Shown: positions 1 to 6,162 of the stretch, piece after piece | How the letters are laid out: each line of letters starts with the position of its first letter | Numbering within the stretch: the first letter of the stretch is position 1 | Virus record (IMG/VR): IMGVR_UViG_3300048065_000709 | Location: 1 to 32,564 of that record | DNA length: 32,564 nt | Origin: a virus | Direction: 5' to 3' (one strand) | Position numbers and translations under genes: made by a program | Notes under the pieces: generated by a model | What the model saw: the letters and a program-made list of their open reading frames with translations, nothing else | What the model was told of the DNA's origin: nothing | The model's database searches: none

Positions 1-18
1 TGATTTTAATATTTCCAT
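1..18 (-). CDS. Start of a leftward gene, cut by the window edge
   Basis: An ATG on the minus strand at 18-16 is preceded by a G-rich Shine-Dalgarno (AGGGGGT) and begins one base after the stop of the 54-aa leftward gene. Only six codons (MEILKS) lie in the window, so nothing can be said of its function. Its position shows that a leftward operon continues beyond the window. Confidence 0.5.
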
Positions 19-19
19 A

Positions 20-184
20 TTACCCCCTTTTTTTAAGTTCAATTCTAAGTTTAGCAAGGTGATTAATATAAACCCCAATCCAAAATTTTGTTTGCTGTTT
101 AATCCACCTCTTATTGTTTAGCAAGTTTTCAGCTTTCTCAATATTCTTGATTAAGTCGTCCTTGCTCATTTTTTGTATTTTCAT
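20..184 (-). CDS. Small leftward hypothetical protein (54 aa)
   Basis: This short leftward gene starts at an ATG with a good ribosome site (AGGAG at 193-189, five bases from the start) and ends at TAA. The product begins MKIQKMSKDDLIKNIEKAEN and is rich in Lys, Asn and Ile. It looks like one or two amphipathic helices with no signal peptide or membrane segment. I do not recognise the family. It is the first gene of a leftward transcript whose likely promoter lies at 339-368, divergent from the methyltransferase and the rest of the phage. Divergence from the late genes suggests an early or regulatory role, but that is inference. Confidence 0.6.
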   Translation of the reverse strand: MKIQKMSKDDLIKNIEKAENLLNNKRWIKQQTKFWIGVYINHLAKLRIELKKRG

Positions 185-263
185 AATTCTCCTTTTTAGT
201 AAGTTTTTAATTTTTGTTTAGTCTCGTTATTCCGAGAGTTCCCCTAGTCATCAAGGGTAGCAA

Positions 264-314
264 TTGGTTTCCTCGCTTAGTGCATGAGTAATCCCTTTTT
301 GGTTTCCTCGCTTA
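264..314. repeat. Two direct copies of a 16-bp sequence, 35 bp apart
   Basis: TTGGTTTCCTCGCTTA occurs at 264-279 and again, identically, at 299-314, a spacing of 35 bp. Both lie inside the presumed leader of the leftward transcript, where they would read as TAAGCGAGGAAACCAA. They could be paired protein sites on one DNA face or an RNA element. Confidence 0.7.
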
Positions 315-338
315 CGATTTCTTCAATCTCTATATAAG

Positions 339-368
339 ATTATACATCTATTTACATATTTGATTCAA
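339..368 (-). promoter_or_regulatory. Leftward sigma70-type promoter
   Basis: On the minus strand TTGAAT (368-363) is followed after 18 bp by a perfect TATAAT (344-339). The predicted start near 332 gives a leader of about 150 nt before the 54-aa gene, and this leader carries both copies of the 16-bp repeat. The extended upstream block of the four rightward promoters is absent. Confidence 0.5.
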
Positions 369-408
369 CAAATTTGTAATATAAATTTGCATTAGTTGAA
401 GCTGCTAA

Positions 409-517
409 AGTCATTCAAAATCTGTGGATCCTATATCTGGGATAGTCATTCAAAATTCCAGGCCTGTACAATTTTTATACAGTCATTCAAAATTCCAGGC
501 CTGTACAATTTTTGTAC
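409..517. repeat. Three-unit 35-37 bp tandem array
   Basis: Units start with AGTCATTCAAAA at 409, 444 and 481. The second (444-480) and third (481-517) are 37 bp and differ at one base near the end. The first (409-443) is 35 bp and keeps only the first dozen bases plus scattered matches. Units two and three each contain a CTGTACAA half-site facing an inverted copy, so the array places operator-like dyads at a fixed 37-bp spacing. Iteron-like or operator function is inferred. Confidence 0.75.
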
Positions 518-520
518 AGG
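500..520. promoter_or_regulatory. Perfect 9-bp inverted repeat, operator-like
   Basis: CCTGTACAA (500-508), TTT, then TTGTACAGG (512-520) is a perfect dyad with a 3-bp centre. A near copy with one mismatch in the 8-bp core (CTGTACAA / TTATACAG) lies at 464-482. It is likely a binding site for a dimeric repressor or activator. A transcribed hairpin with a 3-nt loop is possible, but no U-tract follows. Confidence 0.6.
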
Positions 521-613
521 GGGGTTATTAGACCTCTTAATCTGCCTGACCACAGCACCCCCTAACACGTACTCATTTGGATTTTTTGAAAAAGCAAAAA
601 AGACGCACACAGC

Positions 614-628
614 GTATCATAATGATAC
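614..628. promoter_or_regulatory. 15-bp palindrome upstream of P1
   Basis: GTATCAT-A-ATGATAC is a perfect 7-bp dyad around one central base. It ends 16 bp before the -35 of P1 and overlaps the ACC at 627-629 that begins the conserved upstream block. The placement suits an activator or repressor acting on the methyltransferase promoter. Confidence 0.55.
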
Positions 629-644
629 CTTCTTAAAATAATCC

Positions 645-673
645 TTGACATTTTCCCTCAAATTTGATATACT
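645..673 (+). promoter_or_regulatory. Promoter P1 (leaderless methyltransferase mRNA)
   Basis: TTGACA (645-650), 17-bp spacer, TATACT (668-673). The usual start, seven bases past the -10, is 680, exactly the A of the methyltransferase ATG, and there is no room for a ribosome site. The upstream block 627-652 matches those of P2, P3 and P4, with ACC exactly 18 bp before the -35. Confidence 0.8.
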
Positions 674-679
674 TACATT

Positions 680-1519
680 ATGAAAGTATTAAGTTTATTT
701 GATGGAATAGCATGTGGAAAAGTAGCTTTAGAACGGGCAGAAGTACCTATAGATGAGTACTACGCTTCGGAAATAGATACTCACGCTATATCTATAGCAC
801 ATAACAACCATCCAGACATGCGCCAAATAGGAAACGTACTAAACATAGATTATTCTAGATTACCTAAAATAGATTTATTAATCGGAGGCTCACCTTGTCA
901 AGGCTTCTCTAATGCAGGAGGAGGTTTAGCTTTTGAAGACGAGCGTAGTAAACTCTTCTTTGAATTTGTACAAGCTATGGTGGATTTAGAACCTAAATAC
1001 TTCTTGTTAGAGAATGTAAAAATGAAACAAGAGTGGGTCAATATAATTACAGAATATATGGAAGTCGAACCTATACTTATAAATTCAAGTTTAGTTTCAG
1101 GACAACATAGAGAGCGTTACTACTGGACAAATATACCAAATGTTGGTTTACCTTACCCAAAAAGATTAATACTACAAGATATACTAGAAGAAAATGCAGA
1201 TAAGAAATATGATGCTACAGAAAATGCAATGTCAAAGTATGATGGAGGAAAATATTTAAATCCTACATACAAAGGACAAGGTAATAGAGTTCACGATATA
1301 AATAAACCTTCTCCTACTTTATGTGCGGGGTCTAATGGTTACTCAAATGGTTATATAAATTATCAAGACAGAATCAGAAAACTTACTCCAATTGAGTGCG
1401 AAAGACTACAAACTCTTCCAGACAATTATACAAAAGGAGTATCAGACACTCAACGCTATAAAGCTTTAGGAAATGGTTGGACTGTTGATGCCGCAACACA
1501 TATATTTAAACATATCTAA
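680..1519 (+). CDS. DNA (cytosine-5) methyltransferase
   Basis: This enzyme transfers a methyl group from S-adenosylmethionine to C5 of cytosine in duplex DNA. All core motifs can be read in order: motif I LSLFDGIACG (residues 4-13), motif IV GGSPCQGFS with catalytic Cys73, motif VI ENV (111-113), motif VIII QHRERYYW (142-149) and motif X ALGNGWTVDAA near residue 262. At 279 aa it is short for the family, because the target-recognition region between motifs VIII and IX is small, as in orphan phage enzymes. No restriction endonuclease gene adjoins it, so protection of phage DNA from host restriction, or marking of DNA, is more likely than a restriction-modification pair. P1 places the transcription start on the ATG, so the mRNA is probably leaderless. 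Recognition sequence unknown. Confidence 0.95.
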   Translation: MKVLSLFDGIACGKVALERAEVPIDEYYASEIDTHAISIAHNNHPDMRQIGNVLNIDYSRLPKIDLLIGGSPCQGFSNAGGGLAFEDERSKLFFEFVQAMVDLEPKYFLLENVKMKQEWVNIITEYMEVEPILINSSLVSGQHRERYYWTNIPNVGLPYPKRLILQDILEENADKKYDATENAMSKYDGGKYLNPTYKGQGNRVHDINKPSPTLCAGSNGYSNGYINYQDRIRKLTPIECERLQTLPDNYTKGVSDTQRYKALGNGWTVDAATHIFKHI

Positions 1520-1551
1520 CACTTAAAAATCACACCTACTAAAAATACTTC

Positions 1552-1580
1552 TTGACATTCATGTCAAGTTTTGTTATAAT
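1552..1580 (+). promoter_or_regulatory. Promoter P2 with a dyad over the -35
   Basis: TTGACA (1552-1557), 17-bp spacer, TATAAT (1575-1580), with the predicted start at 1587 on the ATG of the next gene. A perfect inverted repeat, CTTGACATTCATGTCAAG (1551-1568), covers the -35, as a repressor site would. The upstream block 1534-1559 is shared with the other three promoters. No terminator is seen before 9101, so P2 may drive the whole 1587-9100 operon. Confidence 0.85.
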
Positions 1581-1586
1581 TCACAT

Positions 1587-2054
1587 ATGGCAAAGAATCA
1601 AATATCTACAAGAATAAGCCCAGAAGGACTGGAAATTGCAAACGCATATCTCGAAGTCGGTAACGTAAAAGCTGTATCAATCAGACTACGAATTGACGAA
1701 GGAAAAGTATCAGAATACTTAGCTAAAAGAGAGGTGAAGCAATACATCGACCAAATATATCTAGACACGGGGTATCGAAACCGTTTTAAATTAGCCGAAG
1801 TCCTTGATGACCTTATTGACCGCAAACTCGAAGAAGCAGAAGAAAGTGAAGTATACACTAACAAAGATATTGCAGATTTAGTTGCCCTTTCACACAAAAT
1901 TCGCATGGATGAGATGAAAGCTCAAACAGAATTAGAAAAAGCACGAGCAGCAAACATCAAAAACCAGACCAATGTCCAAATCAATAGTGCAGAAATGCCT
2001 TTTGGTCAAGGAAATTATGGTGAACTCATGAAAAAATTGTTAAAGGATAAATAA
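1587..2054 (+). CDS. Putative terminase small subunit
   Basis: This 155-aa protein is charged and helical. Residues about 25-55 (GNVKAVSIRLRIDEGKVSEY and on) look like a helix-turn-helix, followed by long helices rich in Glu, Lys and Arg, ending in a flexible tail with GQGNYGELMKKLL. The plan, an N-terminal DNA-binding helix-turn-helix followed by an oligomerising coiled coil, is that of small terminase subunits, which recognise the packaging site and recruit TerL. The assignment rests on architecture, not on a diagnostic motif. TerL lies more than 10 kb downstream rather than next door, which is unusual. A DNA-binding regulator is the alternative. The start is fixed by P2, whose predicted transcription start is the ATG itself. 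Confidence 0.5.
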   Translation: MAKNQISTRISPEGLEIANAYLEVGNVKAVSIRLRIDEGKVSEYLAKREVKQYIDQIYLDTGYRNRFKLAEVLDDLIDRKLEEAEESEVYTNKDIADLVALSHKIRMDEMKAQTELEKARAANIKNQTNVQINSAEMPFGQGNYGELMKKLLKDK

Positions 2055-2056
2055 AA

Positions 2057-2230
2057 ATGGAAAAGAAAATACTACAAGTCGTAAATTTATCCCCTTCAGA
2101 GTCATGGGTAGAAAAATTAACAAATGTTCACCCCATGAAGCAGATAACTTATGCTTCAATTATTCAAATTACAGTATTTTTTGCTATGCTCGGCATGTTT
2201 AAGGTAAACTCATGGATATTTTCGATTTAA
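2057..2230 (+). CDS. Small membrane protein (57 aa)
   Basis: The ATG has an AAAGGA site about ten bases upstream and follows the previous stop by two bases. The product has a soluble N-terminal half (MEKKILQVVNLSPSESWVEK) and a single hydrophobic segment at about residues 30-50 (ITYASIIQITVFFAMLGMF), ending NSWIFSI. It overlaps the next gene by 19 bases. The family is not recognised. It is the first of several one-helix proteins that precede the curli-like genes. A holin-like role is conceivable but unsupported. Confidence 0.6.
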   Translation: MEKKILQVVNLSPSESWVEKLTNVHPMKQITYASIIQITVFFAMLGMFKVNSWIFSI

Positions 2231-2505
2231 TTAGCAAAGTAGGAGCTCCTATTGCAGCTGCAGTATTGATGGGAGGCTTTATTTTCATCATTATGAAACA
2301 AATAATGAGTGGAGTAGTGAATCAAATTGGTACTTTGAAAGGATTTTGCGAAATGTTGGTAACAAGAATTAAAACTATGAACAATGACATTATAAGACTA
2401 GACACAAGCGTATCTAGCGCACTAGAATTAACACCAGATTTAGACAGAATAGCAAGAGCAGAAAATTTTGTCGAAGACGGTAAGCTCGATGTAAGGAGAG
2501 ACTAA
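2212..2505 (+). CDS. Membrane-anchored coiled-coil protein, paralogue A (97 aa)
   Basis: An N-terminal transmembrane helix at about residues 10-30 (GAPIAAAVLMGGFIFIIM) is followed by an amphipathic coiled coil containing IKTMNNDIIRLDTSVSSALE and an acidic tail. The 91-aa product of 2824-3099 has the same plan and a matching stretch (LDNDMIRLQQKVNTVLQM), so the two look like diverged paralogues separated by the ACP gene. The helix at the extreme N-terminus resembles YvrJ-like small proteins, but this is not certain. It overlaps its neighbours on both sides, which implies coupled translation. It may form a membrane platform with its paralogue; that is inference. Confidence 0.75.
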   Translation: MDIFDLISKVGAPIAAAVLMGGFIFIIMKQIMSGVVNQIGTLKGFCEMLVTRIKTMNNDIIRLDTSVSSALELTPDLDRIARAENFVEDGKLDVRRD

Positions 2506-2720
2506 TGATAGAACAAATGATTGCAAGAAAATTAAAAATAGATGTGTCTGAAGTAACAGATGACAAGCATTTAGTAGAAGACTTAGGAGCGGATTCACTT
2601 GATACCGTAGAGTTAATAATGGAACTTGAAACAGACCACGATATAGAAATTGCAGATGAAGATGCAGAAACTTTAGTGACTGTAGGAGCAATAAAACAGT
2701 ATATAAAGGATAACGGATAA
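2505..2720 (+). CDS. Acyl carrier protein
   Basis: At 71 aa this is a near full-length acyl carrier protein. It is strongly acidic with the invariant phosphopantetheine site GADSLDTVELIMELE, where Ser31 is the attachment residue, and the usual four-helix pattern (KLKIDVSEV in loop 1; IADEDAETLVTVGAIKQYI at the C-terminus). Holo-ACP carries acyl chains in fatty acid and lipid metabolism, and it also binds unrelated partner proteins. No acyl-ACP synthase, acyltransferase or phosphopantetheinyl transferase gene is visible nearby, so the host must modify and charge it. It starts on the last base of the upstream stop and ends in a TAATG overlap with the next gene. Its place among membrane proteins and curli genes suggests envelope or lipid work, but that is inferred. 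Confidence 0.9.
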   Translation: MIEQMIARKLKIDVSEVTDDKHLVEDLGADSLDTVELIMELETDHDIEIADEDAETLVTVGAIKQYIKDNG

Positions 2721-2836
2721 TGGATGTAGTAAGTGCTTGGGATAGCTTATCATACTGGGACGGCATACTATTTACTTTTTGGATAGGTCTATTATATACT
2801 TATAAAGTATGGATAGATAATAAATGGAATCGTTAA
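2720..2836 (+). CDS. 38-aa single-helix membrane peptide
   Basis: Start and stop interlock with both neighbours: TAATG with the ACP gene, and a 13-base overlap with the next gene. The peptide begins MDVVSAWDSLSYWDGILF and is mostly one Trp- and Tyr-rich hydrophobic helix, ending in a charged KVWIDNKWNR. No family is recognised. The overlap geometry on both sides is the best evidence that it is translated. Confidence 0.6.
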   Translation: MDVVSAWDSLSYWDGILFTFWIGLLYTYKVWIDNKWNR

Positions 2837-3099
2837 TAACAAGTATACAGCAATATGGTTTCCCTATAGTTGCGATGGTTGGTTTAGGTTATTTTGTTTA
2901 TTATGTATGGCAAACTATGATAAATGTTATTGGCCCCGCTGTAAAGGAAATGCATTTTGCATTAATAAAACTAATTGACCAAATAAGAATGCTTGACAAC
3001 GATATGATTCGTCTCCAGCAAAAGGTAAACACTGTTTTACAAATGAAAGAAAATGAGAAAAAATTTAATAATAACACTACTAATCGTAACAACAAGTAA
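2824..3099 (+). CDS. Membrane-anchored coiled-coil protein, paralogue B (91 aa)
   Basis: This protein has the layout of the 97-aa product upstream. An N-terminal membrane helix (about residues 10-32, containing FPIVAMVGLGYFVYYVW) leads into a coiled coil with RMLDNDMIRLQQKVNTVLQM, then an Asn- and Lys-rich tail. Its last 47 bases overlap the CsgF reading frame, so that tail is coded in two frames at once. This directly links the small membrane genes to the curli-like block in one transcript. Function unknown. Confidence 0.75.
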   Translation: MESLITSIQQYGFPIVAMVGLGYFVYYVWQTMINVIGPAVKEMHFALIKLIDQIRMLDNDMIRLQQKVNTVLQMKENEKKFNNNTTNRNNK

Positions 3100-3544
3100 T
3101 GCAACAGAATTAGTACATAAGTTTGGCTCGCCAAGTTTTAGTGGGATTAATCAATCCGCACACTATTTGACAATTGATGAGCAAGAAAGAACAAGAAAAG
3201 ATGCTCTTGCTCAAAAAGCACAGGATGCTCTAGACGAAGCTCAAAGAGAAGCAGATAACACAACTCTTGCTAAATTTTTAAGAAACTTAGAATCAAGAAT
3301 ATACTCAACACTTGCAAAGGATATATCAGAATCTCTTTTTGACTATACAAATCCTGGCACATTAGAAAACCCTGTCACAGGTGAGATATGGCTTGAAGGA
3401 AACAGAATAATTTGGACAAACAATGGAGTCTCTATTACTCTCGTAGTCGAAGAATGGATGGATGGAGTATTGCTCTCAACAACAACTATCGAAATACCTG
3501 TAGGAAGCTTTGGAGGATGTTTTAGTGACTGTACGACTGGTTAG
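3053..3544 (+). CDS. csgF: CsgF-like curli assembly protein
   Basis: In curli systems CsgF is exported to the outer membrane, plugs its N-terminus into the CsgG pore and couples secretion to fibre nucleation. Here a 17-residue signal peptide (cut about ...TTSNA|TELV) exposes HKFGSPSFSGINQSA, which matches the E. coli CsgF N-terminus (FRNPNFGGNPNNG), the part that enters CsgG. The C-terminal half keeps the paired strands seen in CsgF (GEIWLEGNRIIWTNNGVSI, then a TTTIEIPVG strand). At 163 aa it is longer than E. coli CsgF (138 aa), with a charged helical insert around residues 40-75. It ends GGCFSDCTTG, a C-x3-C pair absent from E. coli CsgF. It overlaps the gene upstream and csgG downstream. 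Confidence 0.85.
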   Translation: MRKNLIITLLIVTTSNATELVHKFGSPSFSGINQSAHYLTIDEQERTRKDALAQKAQDALDEAQREADNTTLAKFLRNLESRIYSTLAKDISESLFDYTNPGTLENPVTGEIWLEGNRIIWTNNGVSITLVVEEWMDGVLLSTTTIEIPVGSFGGCFSDCTTG

Positions 3545-4406
3545 TATTTTATTCTTGCTTACTGGATGTGCTTCATTTGGAGTGCAACAGGATAATTGCT
3601 ATAGATTTGAAGAAGGCTTTGGAAAAGATGTTGTAACTGGAGTAGCAAAAACAGGCACAGATAGAATGGTATGTAAGACAGGCCCCGTGATACAACCAAG
3701 TGCTACACAACAATTACTTAACTTACCTTATCCAAACCAGAAGACTGTTGTAGCAGTGTACAGCTTTGGAGATAACACAGGTCAAAGAAAAGGCGGAGAT
3801 AACATTGCAAGTTTTAGTACTGCAGTAACTCAGGGAGCTCATCACATTCTAATTGAAGCTTTAAGAGATGCTGGTAGAGGAAACTGGTTTGTAGTTGTAG
3901 AAAGAAGCGGATTAGACTCTTTAACAAAAGAAAGACAACTTGTGAGAAGTACTTTTGAAAGTTACAACAAAGGAGCAGATGGAAAAACAATTTTAAAACC
4001 ACTACTATATGCAGGAATGATTATAGAAGGTGGTATTGTTAGTTATGATACTAACATAAGAACTGGGGGTAACGGTGCTCGATACTTAGGTATCGGTATG
4101 AAAAATCAATATCGTGAAGACATCGTTACAGTAACATTAAGAGCTGTATTAGTTCAAACAGGGGAAGTCTTGTTAAATGTTACAACCACAAAAACTATAC
4201 TATCCACAGGAGGTGGGGGCGATGTATTCAGGTTCATAGAACTTGGTACAGAACTTGTCGAAATCGAAAGTGGTAGTACAGAGAACGAGGCTGTTGGCCA
4301 AGCTGTAAGAGCTGCTATTGAAGCCGCTGTATATGGCTTAGTTGTACAAGGACTCGAAAAAGAGGTTTGGGATTTTAATTACTCAAGCCTGGGAGAGAAA
4401 GAATGA
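3525..4406 (+). CDS. csgG: CsgG-like outer-membrane curli secretion pore (lipoprotein)
   Basis: CsgG forms the nonameric outer-membrane channel through which curli subunits leave the periplasm. The GTG at 3525 is chosen because GGAGG (3512-3516) sits eight bases upstream and it gives a short signal ending in the lipobox LLTGC (Cys15). An in-frame TTG at 3510 would only add five residues. Family stretches are clear: VVAVYSFGDNTGQ, FSTAVTQGAH, ERSGLDSL, IIEGGIVSYDTNI, GGNGARYLGIG, TGEVLLNV and TTKTILS, collinear with E. coli CsgG. Length (293 aa) is close to the usual 277. It starts inside csgF and shares ATGA with the curlin gene downstream. The phage copy looks intact, so it should make a working pore. 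Confidence 0.95.
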   Translation: MTVRLVSILFLLTGCASFGVQQDNCYRFEEGFGKDVVTGVAKTGTDRMVCKTGPVIQPSATQQLLNLPYPNQKTVVAVYSFGDNTGQRKGGDNIASFSTAVTQGAHHILIEALRDAGRGNWFVVVERSGLDSLTKERQLVRSTFESYNKGADGKTILKPLLYAGMIIEGGIVSYDTNIRTGGNGARYLGIGMKNQYREDIVTVTLRAVLVQTGEVLLNVTTTKTILSTGGGGDVFRFIELGTELVEIESGSTENEAVGQAVRAAIEAAVYGLVVQGLEKEVWDFNYSSLGEKE

Positions 4407-5080
4407 AAAAGATAATTGGACTATTCGCGATATGTCTATCTTTTACAGCGTTTGCGGGTAATAATGATTTATATATTACTCAAACAGGTACAGGACTTAC
4501 ACTTACTATTGATCAAATAGGTGCTACTAACACAGTTGGTAAAACCGACAATAGATTTACTTTGTCAGGTACTTCAATGACAGTAGATATAGACCAGATT
4601 GGTGATACTAACACCTTCTTGGCCTCACTACTTCAAGGCAACTCATCTAGTTGGACTTATAAAGTCACTGGTGATAGTAACACTGCTACTTTAGCAGGTG
4701 GAGCTACCGGAGACATTGCTAGTTCTGATTTTGACTATATTACAATCGGTGACAGTAATGCTCTTACATGGACTCAGGGTGCTGCTTCGACAGCTACCGG
4801 AGCTAACACTGACTTTACTATAACAGGAACTTCAAATGCTGTAACAGGTACTTGCGAAGTTGTGGGTTGTATAAATAATTGGACTATTAGTGGAAACAGT
4901 AATAGTATTACTACTACTCAGACAGGTTCTGCTGACCATCAAATCACAGCATCTTTAACTGGTAGCTCGAATACTGTTACGATTGACCAAACTGATACTG
5001 CAAGTACAAACGTTGCGAATATAATATCTACCACTTCAAATGGTACTATTGATGTAGATCAATGCGCTTCTGGCTGTTAA
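4403..5080 (+). CDS. Curlin-like exported repeat protein 1 (225 aa)
   Basis: A signal peptide (MKKIIGLFAICLSFTAFA) is followed by Thr-, Asn-, Gln- and Gly-rich beta repeats with curlin-type Q-x-G elements: ITQTGTG, IDQIGATN, IDQIGDTN, TTTQTGS, plus repeated (G)DSNxxT and GTSNAVT turns. In curlins such stacked strands form amyloid secreted through CsgG. The repeats are looser than those of E. coli CsgA or CsgB. Unlike them it has cysteines: CEVVGC mid-protein and a terminal CASGC. It begins within the csgG stop (ATGA), so it is translationally coupled to its presumed export channel. Amyloid formation is inferred from the repeat type and neighbours. A non-amyloid beta-solenoid is the alternative. 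Confidence 0.8.
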   Translation: MKKIIGLFAICLSFTAFAGNNDLYITQTGTGLTLTIDQIGATNTVGKTDNRFTLSGTSMTVDIDQIGDTNTFLASLLQGNSSSWTYKVTGDSNTATLAGGATGDIASSDFDYITIGDSNALTWTQGAASTATGANTDFTITGTSNAVTGTCEVVGCINNWTISGNSNSITTTQTGSADHQITASLTGSSNTVTIDQTDTASTNVANIISTTSNGTIDVDQCASGC

Positions 5081-6162
5081 TACTTTTTAGTATACCAGCC
5101 TTTTCAATTGAGATAGGAGAAATATCTGAACTAAAAGGCAATGGAGAAATTACTAGAGTAAACTCTAATGATTCTTTCAGTGCGGAGATAGCTTCAGATA
5201 TTTTTTCCTACGATGATGTAAGAACAGGAAACGGAAGACTCGCGATACAGTTTCTAGATGATTCTATAGTTAAACTAACAGAACACTCAAAGTTAATTAT
5301 AGATGAATATATCTTTGACCCAGACCCAGCAAAGAGTAAAATGGCTCTTAACATGGCATCTGGAACAGCTCGATTCATTTCGGGTGCTTTTGGAAAAATT
5401 AATAAAGAAAACATAACTATTAATACTCCTACAGCTAAGATAGGTATTCGTGGAACAGATTTTACAACAACAGTAGATGAACTAGGTAGAAGTTTAGTAA
5501 TCTTACTACCAGATGAGAATGGAAACTCTTCAGGAGAGATAACAGTAACAACTGCATCTGGAGTAGAGGTACTTAATGAGCCTTTTCAAGCAACAATGGT
5601 TTCAGCGTGGGAACAACCACCCACACAAGCTGTAACTCTTGGAGGTCTCACACTTGGACTAATTGACAATATGCTAATTGTTCAAAGACCTGAAGAAGTT
5701 GAACAAGCAATCGAAGAACAAGAAGCAGGAGTCTCGCCTACCGCAGACTTAGATAAAGACTTCTTTGAAGATGCACCAGACTTAAACTGTGATGCTCTAG
5801 TAGAGGAATGTGACGAAGATGACAAAGAAGTTACAAGACTAGACATCGATTTGCTAAGTGTAGAGTTTCTAGTAGATTTACTAGCACTTGTAGAAACAAC
5901 AAGCAAAAAGAAAGGACAAACTTCAGAATTAAATGGAGTAGAACTCGAAGGTATAATAGCAGGTTTTGACCCTGTATATCAAACATACACTTTTGTGGAA
6001 GAAGGAATGATTTACTTTGTACATGAAGGACAGAACAATTACGACATAGGTATCGATACAAATGCAGGTACTTATTTATATATAAACAACGCAGGAGTAA
6101 TATTGGAGGTAAATATCAATGGTGCGGGTGATAACGTTATTATTATTAATCAGTCCCCTTAG
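5062..6162 (+). CDS. Exported FecR-domain protein
   Basis: A signal peptide (about MRFWLLILFSIPAFS) precedes a FecR domain at about residues 16-140, with the typical ending ITINTPTAKIGIRGTDF. The rest is acidic (EEVEQAIEEQEAGVS; CDALVEECDEDDKE) with a C-terminal region that may be beta-rich. FecR domains occur in periplasmic sensors and in envelope proteins that often sit beside CHASE2 or cyclase genes. Here the cyclase lies two genes downstream. There is no membrane helix after the signal, so classical FecR anti-sigma signalling is unlikely. It overlaps curlin 1 by 19 bases and curlin 2 by 44. A role in sensing or organising the curli apparatus is inferred from context. Confidence 0.85.
   Translation: MRFWLLILFSIPAFSIEIGEISELKGNGEITRVNSNDSFSAEIASDIFSYDDVRTGNGRLAIQFLDDSIVKLTEHSKLIIDEYIFDPDPAKSKMALNMASGTARFISGAFGKINKENITINTPTAKIGIRGTDFTTTVDELGRSLVILLPDENGNSSGEITVTTASGVEVLNEPFQATMVSAWEQPPTQAVTLGGLTLGLIDNMLIVQRPEEVEQAIEEQEAGVSPTADLDKDFFEDAPDLNCDALVEECDEDDKEVTRLDIDLLSVEFLVDLLALVETTSKKKGQTSELNGVELEGIIAGFDPVYQTYTFVEEGMIYFVHEGQNNYDIGIDTNAGTYLYINNAGVILEVNINGAGDNVIIINQSP

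Larger units (their letters stand above)
185..679. other. Divergent intergenic control region
   Basis: This is the only stretch of more than 300 bases without a convincing gene. It holds a leftward promoter (339-368), a 16-bp direct repeat in the leftward leader, a three-unit 35-37 bp array with palindromes, a 15-bp palindrome (614-628), and the rightward promoter P1 (645-673). The concentration of repeats and dyads between divergent transcripts is typical of a phage control switch or a replication origin. The sequence alone does not decide between these. Confidence 0.6.

Noticed and set aside
409-517. Tandem units as a CRISPR array
   Set aside because: Only three units, directly abutting with no unique spacers between them, and no cas genes.
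500-520. CTGT...ACAG dyad as a LexA (SOS) box
   Set aside because: The E. coli type LexA box has CTGT and ACAG eight bases apart. Here the gap is eleven, so it is another operator type.
396-641. Open frame of 81 codons between the divergent promoters
   Set aside because: It runs through the tandem repeats and palindromes, has no ribosome site, and its composition (repeated SFKI/IPGL stretches from the repeat units) is explained by the repeats.
680-1519. Methyltransferase as half of a restriction-modification system
   Set aside because: No restriction endonuclease-like frame lies on either side. The next gene is a putative small terminase.
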